From the NCBI RefSeq assembly GCF_030295745.1, contig NZ_AP027291.1, positions 2,294,001 through 2,358,000 of the forward strand: a stretch of DNA of 64,000 nucleotides, read 5' to 3'. The stretch comes from Mycolicibacterium sp. TUM20985 (GTDB lineage Bacteria > Actinomycetota > Actinomycetes > Mycobacteriales > Mycobacteriaceae). This document shows positions 39,796 through 47,836 of the stretch, in pieces. The position numbers and the translations under genes are program-made. The notes under the pieces were generated by a model that saw only the letters and a list, made by a program, of their open reading frames with translations, was not told where the DNA came from and ran no database searches. Numbering within the stretch: position 1 is the stretch's first letter; each line of letters begins with the position of its first letter.

Positions 39796-42174
39796 ATGCA
39801 ACGCGCCATCCGTTCACCACTCACCGCTGGCATTGCGCTCGTCGGGGCAACCGCCATCGCGATTGCTCCACTCACGCCGACGCCGCCGAAACTGGCCATC
39901 GAGGCCGACCACATCTCGTCCGTCTTCGCCGACTACACGCCCACCGGGCTGGCGTCGGCGCTTGCCGATCTGGCAAACGGAGCCTCGACCGCCTTGGCCC
40001 AGGGGTCCCAAGGCCTCGGCCTCACCGGCACCCAGGCGTTGATCAACTTCGGCACCGCCGGAACCGCGCTGAACCAGACCATCGGGGTGGCAGGTACGAC
40101 GTTGTCGGCGACCACCCTCGGTGCGCTCGCCACGATCGCCTCCAATCCGCTCAACCCCGGCGCCTACCCCGCCGCGCTGGCGCTTCTCATCGCTGGCGGC
40201 AGCACCGGGCTGAGCCAGGCCGCCCAGGGACTCGGGCTCACCGGAACCCTGGGGTCGTTTGCGGTGGGCGCGTTGGGCACCAGCCTGCTGAACACCGTCG
40301 GCACCGTCGGCACCACGCTCAACACGGCCGTCGGCGCCGCTCTGGCCGATCTCGTCCCCGACGTGCTGGCCGCCGTCGGTGTGCTCGCCACGGGGGCCGC
40401 GATCGCGTTGAGCCAGGCCTACGTCGGACTCGCGACCGCGGGAACGCAGGCGCTGGCAGGCGTCGGCCTCGGCCTCACCACCGGACTCGCCGGCCTGGGC
40501 GCTGCCGGGACCGTGGCCCTCGCCGGCCTCGGCACGGCCGGTGCCCTGGGTCTCGCCGGTCTGGGGGCGACGGTCGCCTCCGGTCTGGGCACGGTCGGAT
40601 TGGTCGGAGCCTCAGGTCTCGCGACAGTCGGCGCCGCGGGCACCGCAGTGCTTGGCGGCGGAGTCGGGGCGTTGACGGCGATCTTGGCGAACCCGTTGAA
40701 CCCCGCGAATTACGCAGTGGCGCTTGGCTCCCTGCTGACCGGGACCTCCGCCGGGCTGACCCTGGGACTCGCGGGCCTCGGCGCCACCGGTGCGCTCGGC
40801 CTGGCCGGTTTGGGTGTCACGGTGGCCACCGGTCTCGGCACGGTGAACGTTGCGGGCGGTACTGCGCTGGCAACCCTTGGTCAGGCCGGCGCCATCACGC
40901 TGGCCTCCGCCGGTTTGGGGGGTGCGCAAGCACTCGCCGGACTCGGCGCGGCGGGCGCGACCACGCTGGCCACGGTCGGCGGCGTGGGGGCGACGTTGCT
41001 GACCGCGATCACGACTGCACTCGGACTGGTCGTCGGCGGGACCCCGACGACATTGGCCGCGACGCAGGGGGCTCCGGTGTCGACGCTCGCCGTCGCACCG
41101 GGTGATCTCGCGGCCGCGGCGGGCCTGGTGCTCACGGGGAGCAGTGTTCAGGACGCCGGCGCAGTCGGCCTCCAGGGACTGGGCGTCACGGGTGCCACCG
41201 CGCTTCAGGCGGCCGGCGTGACGGGTGCGACCGCGCTGCAGGGTATCGGCGTCACTGGCGCGACTGCCCTTGCGGGAGTGGGGGTCACGGGTGCCACCGG
41301 GTTGCAGGCGGCCGGCGTGACGGGTGCTACCGCGCTTGCCGGCCTCGGGGTCACGGGTGCGACGGGGCTTGCCACCATCGGCACCGCCGGGGCGGCGTTG
41401 ACGGCCGGTGGCATTGGAGCGTTGGCCGCCATCCTCGCCAACCCGCTGAATCCCGGGAGCTACGCCGCCGCACTGGCCTCGCTGGCTACCGGTGGGTCGG
41501 TCGCGCTCGCGCAGGGACTCGCCGGTGCGGGTGCCACGGGTGCGCAGGCACTAGCCTATGGCGTGGCCACGGGCGCTCAAGCGCTTGCGGGTACGACGGC
41601 CACGGGTGCTCAGGCGCTCGCGTACGGAACGGCCACGGGCGCACAGGCTCTCGCCTACGGCACCGCGACCGGCGCGCAGGCGCTGGCGGGCGGGGCGGCG
41701 ACGGTGGCTCAGGGGCTGGCGACGGTCGGTGCGGTCGGCGCCACGGCGACTGCCCCGGCGGCCACCGCGACCACCACCGCGGCGGGGCAGAACGACATCG
41801 CCAACGTCCAAAGCCTGGCCCGCACTTCGCAGAGCGCCGACTCGGTCACAGTCACGCTGCCGAAGTCGCAGCCGGCAGCGATCGCCTCGGGCCCGGCACC
41901 GAGTGCCACGCAGGCGTCCGATGACGGCGTGAGCGACGCCAAGGACGCGAAGAAGGAAGCCAAGGAGGCGAAGAAGGAAGCCAAGGAGGCGAAGAAGGAG
42001 GCCAAGGAGGCCGAGAAGGCCGAGAAGGCCGAGCCGAAGACCACGGCATCCACGGCATCCACGGCATCGAGCACCGCTTCGACGAGCGGTGGCGCCGATA
42101 CCGGCTCTGCCGCAGGCGGAAGCGACGCGGGCGGGTCGGCGGGCGGCTCCGGCAGCGGAGGCTCCGACGGCTAG
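39796..42174 (+). CDS. Large Ala/Gly/Thr-rich repeat protein, exported, unknown function
   Basis: A 792-residue low-complexity protein. The ATG at 39796 follows caggggg; an ATG at 39781 is an alternative. The first 30 residues look like a Sec signal (MQRAIRSPLTAGIALVGATA). Three modules contain NPLNP followed by Y-x-x-A-L (near residues 117, 300 and 550). Six 10-residue GVTGATALxx repeats lie at about 462-526 and five ATGAQALAYG-type repeats at about 580-634. A Lys/Glu/Ala coiled region (KEAKKEAKEAKKEAKEAEKAE) is at about 715-748, and a Ser/Gly tail follows. It lacks a PE or PPE domain. The Lys-rich end recalls heparin-binding mycobacterial surface proteins, but this is only a resemblance. 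Confidence 0.8.
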   Translation: MQRAIRSPLTAGIALVGATAIAIAPLTPTPPKLAIEADHISSVFADYTPTGLASALADLANGASTALAQGSQGLGLTGTQALINFGTAGTALNQTIGVAGTTLSATTLGALATIASNPLNPGAYPAALALLIAGGSTGLSQAAQGLGLTGTLGSFAVGALGTSLLNTVGTVGTTLNTAVGAALADLVPDVLAAVGVLATGAAIALSQAYVGLATAGTQALAGVGLGLTTGLAGLGAAGTVALAGLGTAGALGLAGLGATVASGLGTVGLVGASGLATVGAAGTAVLGGGVGALTAILANPLNPANYAVALGSLLTGTSAGLTLGLAGLGATGALGLAGLGVTVATGLGTVNVAGGTALATLGQAGAITLASAGLGGAQALAGLGAAGATTLATVGGVGATLLTAITTALGLVVGGTPTTLAATQGAPVSTLAVAPGDLAAAAGLVLTGSSVQDAGAVGLQGLGVTGATALQAAGVTGATALQGIGVTGATALAGVGVTGATGLQAAGVTGATALAGLGVTGATGLATIGTAGAALTAGGIGALAAILANPLNPGSYAAALASLATGGSVALAQGLAGAGATGAQALAYGVATGAQALAGTTATGAQALAYGTATGAQALAYGTATGAQALAGGAATVAQGLATVGAVGATATAPAATATTTAAGQNDIANVQSLARTSQSADSVTVTLPKSQPAAIASGPAPSATQASDDGVSDAKDAKKEAKEAKKEAKEAKKEAKEAEKAEKAEPKTTASTASTASSTASTSGGADTGSAAGGSDAGGSAGGSGSGGSDG

Positions 42175-42191
42175 CCACCGGATGTGAGCGC

Positions 42192-42221
42192 GGTGGGCCC
42201 CTCCCGACGGAGGGGCCCACC
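42192..42221 (+). terminator. Perfect 13-bp hairpin after the repeat-protein gene
   Basis: ggtgggcccctcc (42192-42204) pairs perfectly with ggaggggcccacc (42209-42221) around a cgac loop, 18 bp after the stop. There is no T-run, as is common for mycobacterial terminators. Confidence 0.75.
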
Positions 42222-42293
42222 GACGTCTGGGCCCCCCTACATTGCCGTCAATTTTCGGTTTGGCCTGCGACGGGCGGGGGGTACCCGCGTGCC

Positions 42294-43067
42294 ATGGTCG
42301 ACACCCGGTCGGCGGCTCACACCGCCCACGACAACGTCTGGTTCCAACGTGCAGCACAGGCAGGCTTTGCCGCAAGCGGACTCCTGCACCTGCTCATCGC
42401 GTTCATCATCGCGCGCCTGGCGCTTGGCTCCGGCGGCAACGCCGACCAGTCTGGCGCACTGGCCGCTTTGGCCGCTCAGCCCGGCGGCGCGGTCATGCTC
42501 TGGGTGGCGGCGGTCGTCCTTGGCGCCCTCGGCGTCTGGTACCTCGTCGAGACGTTCCTCGAGGAGGACGCCAAGCACCGGGTGAAGTCTGCCGCCGTCG
42601 GCGTGGTGTACCTCGCCCTCGCAGTCTCCGCCGGCAAGTTCGCCATCGGCAGCGGCAAGTCCAGCGGGCAGCAGAACGCGGGCCTGAGCGCCCAGATGAT
42701 GCAATCCGGCTGGGGCAAGGCAGTTTTGGTGGTGGTCGCGCTGGTGATCATCGCCGTGGGGGGCTACCACGTCTACAAGGGCGTCACCAAGAAGTTCTTC
42801 AAGGACCTCAACGTCTCGGGTGGTACCGCGATCACGTGGGTGGGGATCGTCGGCTACGCCGCCAAGGGGCTGGTGCTGATGGGCGCCGGCATCCTGGTCA
42901 TCGTCGCCACGTTCACCGCCGATCCGGCGAAGGCGTCAGGCGTCGATGCCGCGGTCAAGACGCTGGGCACCGCGCCCTTCGGAAAGTTCCTGCTGCTGCT
43001 CGCCGCGGTCGGCCTCGCCGCCTACGGTGCCTACGGTTTCGTCCGCGCGCGGCACGCGGATATGTGA
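42294..43067 (+). CDS. DUF1206 membrane protein
   Basis: A 257-residue protein with six helices arranged as three similar helix pairs, the DUF1206 pattern. Repeated elements are QAGFAASGLLHLLIAFIIARLALG (about 21-44), a middle copy around VVALVIIAVGGYHVYKGVTKKFFKDL, and VGYAAKGLVLMGAGILVIVATFTADPAKASGVDAAVKTLGTAPFGKFLLLLAAVGLAAYGAYGFVRAR. The function is unknown. The last 37 bp overlap the convergent nirD gene. Confidence 0.87.
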   Translation: MVDTRSAAHTAHDNVWFQRAAQAGFAASGLLHLLIAFIIARLALGSGGNADQSGALAALAAQPGGAVMLWVAAVVLGALGVWYLVETFLEEDAKHRVKSAAVGVVYLALAVSAGKFAIGSGKSSGQQNAGLSAQMMQSGWGKAVLVVVALVIIAVGGYHVYKGVTKKFFKDLNVSGGTAITWVGIVGYAAKGLVLMGAGILVIVATFTADPAKASGVDAAVKTLGTAPFGKFLLLLAAVGLAAYGAYGFVRARHADM

Positions 43068-43360
43068 ATCGACCCGTCGGGTTCCGCACCGACGGGATGC
43101 GTGCAGACGCCAGGCCCACTTCCGGTCAGCTCGGCGCCGGTGGCTAGGTCGTAGGTCCGGCCGTGCAGCGGGCAGACGACCGCATCGTCGTCGGTGAGTC
43201 CGTCGGCGAGCGGTCCACCGAGGTGCGGGCACACCGCGCCCAGCGCCCGCAGGGACCCGTCCCGCATCCGGTAGACGGCGACCTGTTCTCCGTCGACGGT
43301 GAAGGTCCGTCCCTCCCCGACCGGAATCTCGTCTACCCGGCCGACGACCACGCCGCTCAT
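43031..43360 (-). CDS. nirD: Nitrite reductase (NADH) small subunit NirD
   Basis: A 109-residue Rieske-like subunit of assimilatory nitrite reductase. The complete Rieske ligand set is visible: Cys44-x-His46 in CPHLGGPL and Cys63-x2-His66 in CPLHGRTYDL, so it can carry a [2Fe-2S] cluster (E. coli NirD lacks them). The ATG at 43360 overlaps the nirB stop by 4 bp. The coding end overlaps the DUF1206 gene by 37 bp, an unusually long convergent overlap. Confidence 0.93.
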   Translation of the reverse strand: MSGVVVGRVDEIPVGEGRTFTVDGEQVAVYRMRDGSLRALGAVCPHLGGPLADGLTDDDAVVCPLHGRTYDLATGAELTGSGPGVCTHPVGAEPDGSIHISACRARTKP

Positions 43361-45831
43361 CGCACGGGCACCTGGGGGAGCGGCAACAGAGGCAACGACG
43401 TGCGGAACTGTCCCTCGCTTGCGGGCTCACGGCCGTCGAGCCACGGATCGCGATAGGCGGCAACCGATTTCGCCATGTTGGCATCCAGCTGCGCGGCCAG
43501 GCCCTCGGCATCGTCGACCACCACGGCCCGGATGTGCTCGATGCCGACCCGTGGCACCCACTTGTAGGTGCGTTCGAGCCAGTTGGCGTTCTCCCGGTAG
43601 TACTGCAGGAACCGGCCGGTCAGCGTGATCACCTCGGCGGCATCGTCGACGGTGGCGAGCAAATCACCCTTGCGGATGTGCGCCCCCGCCGCGCCGCCGA
43701 CGTACATCTCCCACCGGCCGCCCTCGACGGCGACCACACCAAGGTCCTTGCACAGGGCCTCGGCACAGTTGCGGGGGCACCCCGTGACGGCGAGCTTCAT
43801 CTTCGCCGGGCTCGCCAAGCCCTGGTAGCGCTCCTCGATGGCGATGCCGAGCGCGGTGGAATCGCCGACGCCGAACCGGCAGAAGTCGCTGCCGACGCAC
43901 GTCTTGACGGTCCGAAAGCTCTTGCCGTACGCGTATCCCGATGGCATGTCCAGGTCCGCCCACACCCCGGGGAGATCCTCCTTCCTGATGCCCAGCAGGT
44001 CGATCCGCTGGCCACCGGTGAGCTTGATCATCGGGACGTCGTACTTGTCCGCCACGTCGGCGATCTTGCGCAACTGCGCCGAGTCGGTGACGCCGCCCTT
44101 CATCTGAGGCACCACGGAGAAGGTGCCGTCACGCTGGATGTTGGCGTGCACGCGGTCGTTGATGAAGCGCGCATCCCGTTCGTCGACGTATTCGTCGGCC
44201 CACATCATGTCGAGCAGTGACGCCAGCCCCATCTTCGATCCCGCGTCCACCCGGCCTTCCGGTGCCAGGGCGGCGAAGACCGATGACACCGAATGCAATT
44301 GGAGTTCGCGGATCATCCGCATCAGGGTCGGCTTGTCGTACGGAATCCCGGGCACGTACCAATTGGCCGACGGTTCCTCGGTGACCGCGCCGCCGGCTGC
44401 CCACTCCACGACCTGGGCCACCAGTTCCTTGCAGGAACCACAGCCCTTGCCCGCCTTGGTGGCCTTCATGACCCCGGCGACGGAGCTCTCCCCGCCGCGC
44501 ACGCACTCAGTCAAGGCGCCCTTGGAGACACCGTTGCAATTGCACACCTGGGCGTCGTCGGCGAGCTCGGCCACGCCGACCGCGATGTCCGGTGTGCCGA
44601 TGTCGAACATCAACGAGACGCGCTCGTCCGGCAGCGCCAACCCGCTGTCGAACGCCTGCGTGAGGAACGCGACCTTGGTGACGTCCCCGACCAGGGTGGC
44701 GCCGACGAGCTTGCCGTCGCGGATGACGATCGTCTTGTAGATCCCGTGTCGCGGTTCAGAGAACTGGACGAACTCGTCGTCGGGCAGCTCCGGGCCCTTG
44801 AGACCCATCGACGCGACGTCGACGCCGGCCACCTTCAGCTTGGTGGCCGTTCGCGAACCATGATATTTCGCAATGGAATTGGCACCCGTCAGATGATCGG
44901 CGAGGACCGCGGCCTGCTCCCACAGCGGTGCCACCAGCCCGTACACCTGACCGCGGTGCTGCGCGCACTCGCCCACGACGTAGACGTCGTCGTCGTCGAT
45001 CGAACGCATGTGGTCGTCGACCACGATCGCGCGCTCGACGGTCAGGCCCGCGCGCTGCGCGAGCCCCACGTTCGGCCGGATGCCCGTGGCGATCACGAGC
45101 ATGTCGCAGTCGATCGAGCTACCGTCGGCGAACACGATGCCGGTGAGCCGGCCGTCCTCGGACGTGGTCACCTCGGTCGTGCGCTTGTCCACGTGCACGG
45201 TGATGCCGATGCCCTCGACCGACCTGCGCAGGATCGCTCCGGCGGGGTCGTCGAGCTGCGCGTTCATCAGCGTGGGTCCGGCATGGACGACGTCGACGGT
45301 CAACCCGCGATTCTGTAGGCTGCGGGCTGCCTCGAGGCCGAGCAGCCCACCGCCGATCACGACGGCCTTGGTGCGGTGCACGGCCTCGGAGATCATGCCG
45401 ATGCAGTCGTCGAGGGTCCGGAAGCCGAACACCCCGTCGGCCAGGTTCTTGTCGTCGGCCCACAATCCCTTCATAGGCGGGAAGAACGATCGGCTGCCGG
45501 TGGCCAGAATGAGCCGGTCATACCGGGTCGCCGAGCCGTCGTCGGAGTACACGATGCGGGCGTATGGGTCGACGCGAACCACCCGCACGCCGGCCCGCAG
45601 GGAGATCCCGTTCTCGGCGTACCAATCCACCTCGTTGAGGTAGATCTCGCTGGGATCATCGCTGCCGGCAAGCACGTTGGACAACAGGATCCGGTTGTAG
45701 TTGCCGTAGGGTTCGTCGCCAAAGACGGTGATCTCGAACAGATCCGACCCACCGCGGGCAAGGATCTCCTCGACGGCGCGGATGCCTGCCATGCCGTTGC
45801 CGACCACGACTAGTTTCGCAGGAGCGGTCAC
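43357..45831 (-). CDS. nirB: Nitrite reductase (NADH) large subunit NirB
   Basis: An 824-residue cytoplasmic enzyme reducing nitrite to ammonium. Residues 1-400 form the FAD/NADH oxidoreductase (LVVVGNGMAGIRAVEEIL, VVIGGGLLGLEAARSL, VYVVGECAQHRGQVYG). A BFD-like [2Fe-2S] domain has VCNCNGVSKG and GCGSCKELV (about 427-468). The C-terminal siroheme/[4Fe-4S] domain has CVGSDFCRFG (about 640) and TGCPRNCAEALC (about 683). The GTG start overlaps the stop of the small upstream gene, so the three minus-strand genes are coupled. Confidence 0.96.
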   Translation of the reverse strand: MTAPAKLVVVGNGMAGIRAVEEILARGGSDLFEITVFGDEPYGNYNRILLSNVLAGSDDPSEIYLNEVDWYAENGISLRAGVRVVRVDPYARIVYSDDGSATRYDRLILATGSRSFFPPMKGLWADDKNLADGVFGFRTLDDCIGMISEAVHRTKAVVIGGGLLGLEAARSLQNRGLTVDVVHAGPTLMNAQLDDPAGAILRRSVEGIGITVHVDKRTTEVTTSEDGRLTGIVFADGSSIDCDMLVIATGIRPNVGLAQRAGLTVERAIVVDDHMRSIDDDDVYVVGECAQHRGQVYGLVAPLWEQAAVLADHLTGANSIAKYHGSRTATKLKVAGVDVASMGLKGPELPDDEFVQFSEPRHGIYKTIVIRDGKLVGATLVGDVTKVAFLTQAFDSGLALPDERVSLMFDIGTPDIAVGVAELADDAQVCNCNGVSKGALTECVRGGESSVAGVMKATKAGKGCGSCKELVAQVVEWAAGGAVTEEPSANWYVPGIPYDKPTLMRMIRELQLHSVSSVFAALAPEGRVDAGSKMGLASLLDMMWADEYVDERDARFINDRVHANIQRDGTFSVVPQMKGGVTDSAQLRKIADVADKYDVPMIKLTGGQRIDLLGIRKEDLPGVWADLDMPSGYAYGKSFRTVKTCVGSDFCRFGVGDSTALGIAIEERYQGLASPAKMKLAVTGCPRNCAEALCKDLGVVAVEGGRWEMYVGGAAGAHIRKGDLLATVDDAAEVITLTGRFLQYYRENANWLERTYKWVPRVGIEHIRAVVVDDAEGLAAQLDANMAKSVAAYRDPWLDGREPASEGQFRTSLPLLPLPQVPVR

Positions 45832-46184
45832 TGGACCTGCACCAGGCCGAGATCGATGACGACGGTTCCGCTGCAGCCGGCGGGTGCGGCGACGTAGAGC
45901 TCCAGCACCGAGTCGGCGAGCAGATCCTCGACGACCCTGAGCGCGACGTGAGTGGCGCCCTTTGCGGCAATTGGGAAGTAGCGCATCGGCTTTCCGTCAC
46001 GGAACAGCACCACCGAGATCATGTCCCCAGTGGAGTTGCCCCCGCGGAAGTAGACAGGCTGGGTGGTCGCACCGGCCGGGACGACGTAGCGCAGCGATTC
46101 ATCGATCAGCAGCGGCTTGTCCAAGCCGTTACCCTCGAACTCGAACGGACCCTGCAGGAAGACGGGTGTGCTGCCATCGCTCAT
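45828..46184 (-). CDS. Conserved protein of unknown function, first gene of the nirBD unit
   Basis: A 118-residue protein with mostly beta-strand character: FLQGPFEFEGNGLDKPLLIDESLRYVVPAGATTQPVYFRGGNST, MISVVLFRDGKPMRYFPIAAKGATHVALRVVEDL, ELYVAAPAGCSGTVVIDLGLVQ. It has no signal peptide, no metal motif except one Cys, and no membrane helix. I do not recognise a named family. The 4-bp overlap with nirB and its leading position argue for a role in nitrite reductase assembly, siroheme supply or regulation; that is inference from context only. Confidence 0.75.
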   Translation of the reverse strand: MSDGSTPVFLQGPFEFEGNGLDKPLLIDESLRYVVPAGATTQPVYFRGGNSTGDMISVVLFRDGKPMRYFPIAAKGATHVALRVVEDLLADSVLELYVAAPAGCSGTVVIDLGLVQVQ

Positions 46185-46207
46185 CGCACCGAAGCTAAGG
46201 CGGCTTT

Positions 46208-46223
46208 GTTTCGGGCTCGTTTC
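46208..46223 (-). promoter_or_regulatory. Candidate GlnR-type site between the nirB and narK units
   Basis: On the minus strand this reads GAAAC-N6-GAAAC, an 11-bp step, like the half-site arrangement described for the nitrogen regulator GlnR (GTnAC-n6-GAAAC). It lies 24 bp from the start of the nirB unit. A weaker match on the plus strand, GTAAA-N6-TCAAC (46334-46349), lies just before narK. Confidence 0.45.
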
Positions 46224-46370
46224 ATCGGCGCGTCCGCTGAGAACAACATCGCCTCACCCGCACCCCGAGCCGCCTGTGAGGCACTGTTGACACACTCGAC
46301 ACGGCTGGGCAACGGATGCGGAACGCCTTGGCCGTAAACCTGATTCAACACCTTTCAAGGAGAATCAGTG

Positions 46371-47831
46371 ATGCCGCTCACACGGGACCGCAACATCGAA
46401 CGCCCGCGGCGTAGCCGCAACATTGAACACTGGGATGCCGAAGACGTCGAGGCGTGGGAGGGGGTCGGCGGCAGCGCACCGGGAAAAGACATAGCGAAGC
46501 GCAATCTCATCTGGTCCATCGTCGCCGAACACGTGGGCTTCTCGATCTGGTCGATCTGGTCGGTCATGGTGCTGTTCATGCCCCAGGCCATCTATCACAT
46601 CGATGCCGCGGGGAAGTTCTACCTCGTGGCGATGCCGACCCTCGTCGGTGCCTTCATGCGCATTCCGTACACCATTGCGCCCGCCCGCTTCGGGGGACGT
46701 AACTGGACCATCGTCAGCGCGCTACTGCTGCTGATTCCAACGGTGCTGACGCTGTACGTGATGAAGCAGCCCGACACGTCCTACACGACCTTCATGATCG
46801 TGGCGGCGTTCGCCGGCTTCGGTGGCGGCAACTTCGCGTCGTCGATGACCAACATCAACGCGTTCTATCCCCAGCGGCTCAAGGGCTGGGCGCTGGGGCT
46901 CAACGCGGGTGGCGGCAACATCGGCGTACCGGTGATCCAGCTCATCGGTCTGTTCGTGATCGCCGTGATCAGCAACACCGCGCCCGAGATCGTTTGTGCC
47001 ATCTATCTGGTCGCGATCGCGCTGGCCGCCCTTGGCGCGGCGTTCTTCATGGACAATCTTCGCAATCAGCGTTCCAACCTAGGGGCGATGGTCGAGGCGT
47101 TGCGGTACAAGCACTCCTGGGTGATGAGCTTCCTGTATATCGGCACGTTCGGCTCGTTCATCGGCTTCAGTTTCGCCTTCGGTCAGGTCATGCAGATCAA
47201 CTACCTGGCCGGCGGGGACAATGCCGCGCAAGCGTCGTTGCACGCCGCTCAGATTGCCTTCATCGGGCCGCTCCTCGGGTCCATCGCGCGGCCGTTCGGC
47301 GGCAAGCTGGCCGACCGGATCGGCGGTGGCAAGGTGACGCTGTACGTGTTCGTCGCAATGATCTTCGCAGCCGGCATCCTGGTGGGAGCCGGCGTGCTCG
47401 ACGACGGGGCCGCCGGAGCGCCGACGGGCGGGCAGATGACGGCCTACGTCGTCGGATTCATCCTGCTGTTCATCCTGTCCGGCACCGGTAATGGTTCGAC
47501 CTACAAGATGATTCCGTCCATCTTCGAGGCGAAGGCCCAGGGCAAGGAGGGCTGGAGCCGAGAGGAGAAGGCGATCTGGTCGCGCAGCATGTCGGGCGCG
47601 CTGATCGGATTCGCCGGAGCCGTCGGTGCGCTGGGCGGGGTGTTCATCAACATCGTGCTCAGGGCGTCCTACGTCGGTGACGCCAAGTCCGCCACCAATG
47701 CGTTCTGGGTGTTCCTGGGCTTCTACGTCGTCTGTGCAATCACCACCTGGTTCGTCTTCCTCCGGATGAAGACCGTCGCGCACGCCGGCGAGCACGTCGG
47801 CAGGGCGCACGAGCCGGTCGCCGCGGGCTGA
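46371..47831 (+). CDS. narK: Nitrate/nitrite transporter NarK (MFS)
   Basis: A 486-residue MFS transporter of the NNP family with 12 helices. The ATG at 46371 has aaggagaa 7 bp upstream; a GTG one codon earlier is less likely. Signatures include FGGGNFASSMTNINAFYPQRLKGWALGLNAGGGNIGVPVIQL, the first nitrate signature, and the second-half equivalent ILSGTGNGSTYKMIPSIF. It has a long polar N-terminus with an RNIEHWDAEDVEAWE segment also found in other actinobacterial NarK proteins. 5 bp separate it from nasN, so nitrate uptake and reduction are co-expressed. Confidence 0.95.
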   Translation: MPLTRDRNIERPRRSRNIEHWDAEDVEAWEGVGGSAPGKDIAKRNLIWSIVAEHVGFSIWSIWSVMVLFMPQAIYHIDAAGKFYLVAMPTLVGAFMRIPYTIAPARFGGRNWTIVSALLLLIPTVLTLYVMKQPDTSYTTFMIVAAFAGFGGGNFASSMTNINAFYPQRLKGWALGLNAGGGNIGVPVIQLIGLFVIAVISNTAPEIVCAIYLVAIALAALGAAFFMDNLRNQRSNLGAMVEALRYKHSWVMSFLYIGTFGSFIGFSFAFGQVMQINYLAGGDNAAQASLHAAQIAFIGPLLGSIARPFGGKLADRIGGGKVTLYVFVAMIFAAGILVGAGVLDDGAAGAPTGGQMTAYVVGFILLFILSGTGNGSTYKMIPSIFEAKAQGKEGWSREEKAIWSRSMSGALIGFAGAVGALGGVFINIVLRASYVGDAKSATNAFWVFLGFYVVCAITTWFVFLRMKTVAHAGEHVGRAHEPVAAG

Positions 47832-47836
47832 ATCGC

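Noticed and set aside
39531..41105. Plus-strand ORF overlapping the repeat-protein gene in another frame
   Set aside because: It is an Arg/Gly-rich shadow of the regular GC-rich repeats, without a ribosome binding site; the frame from 39796 has a signal peptide and ordered repeats.
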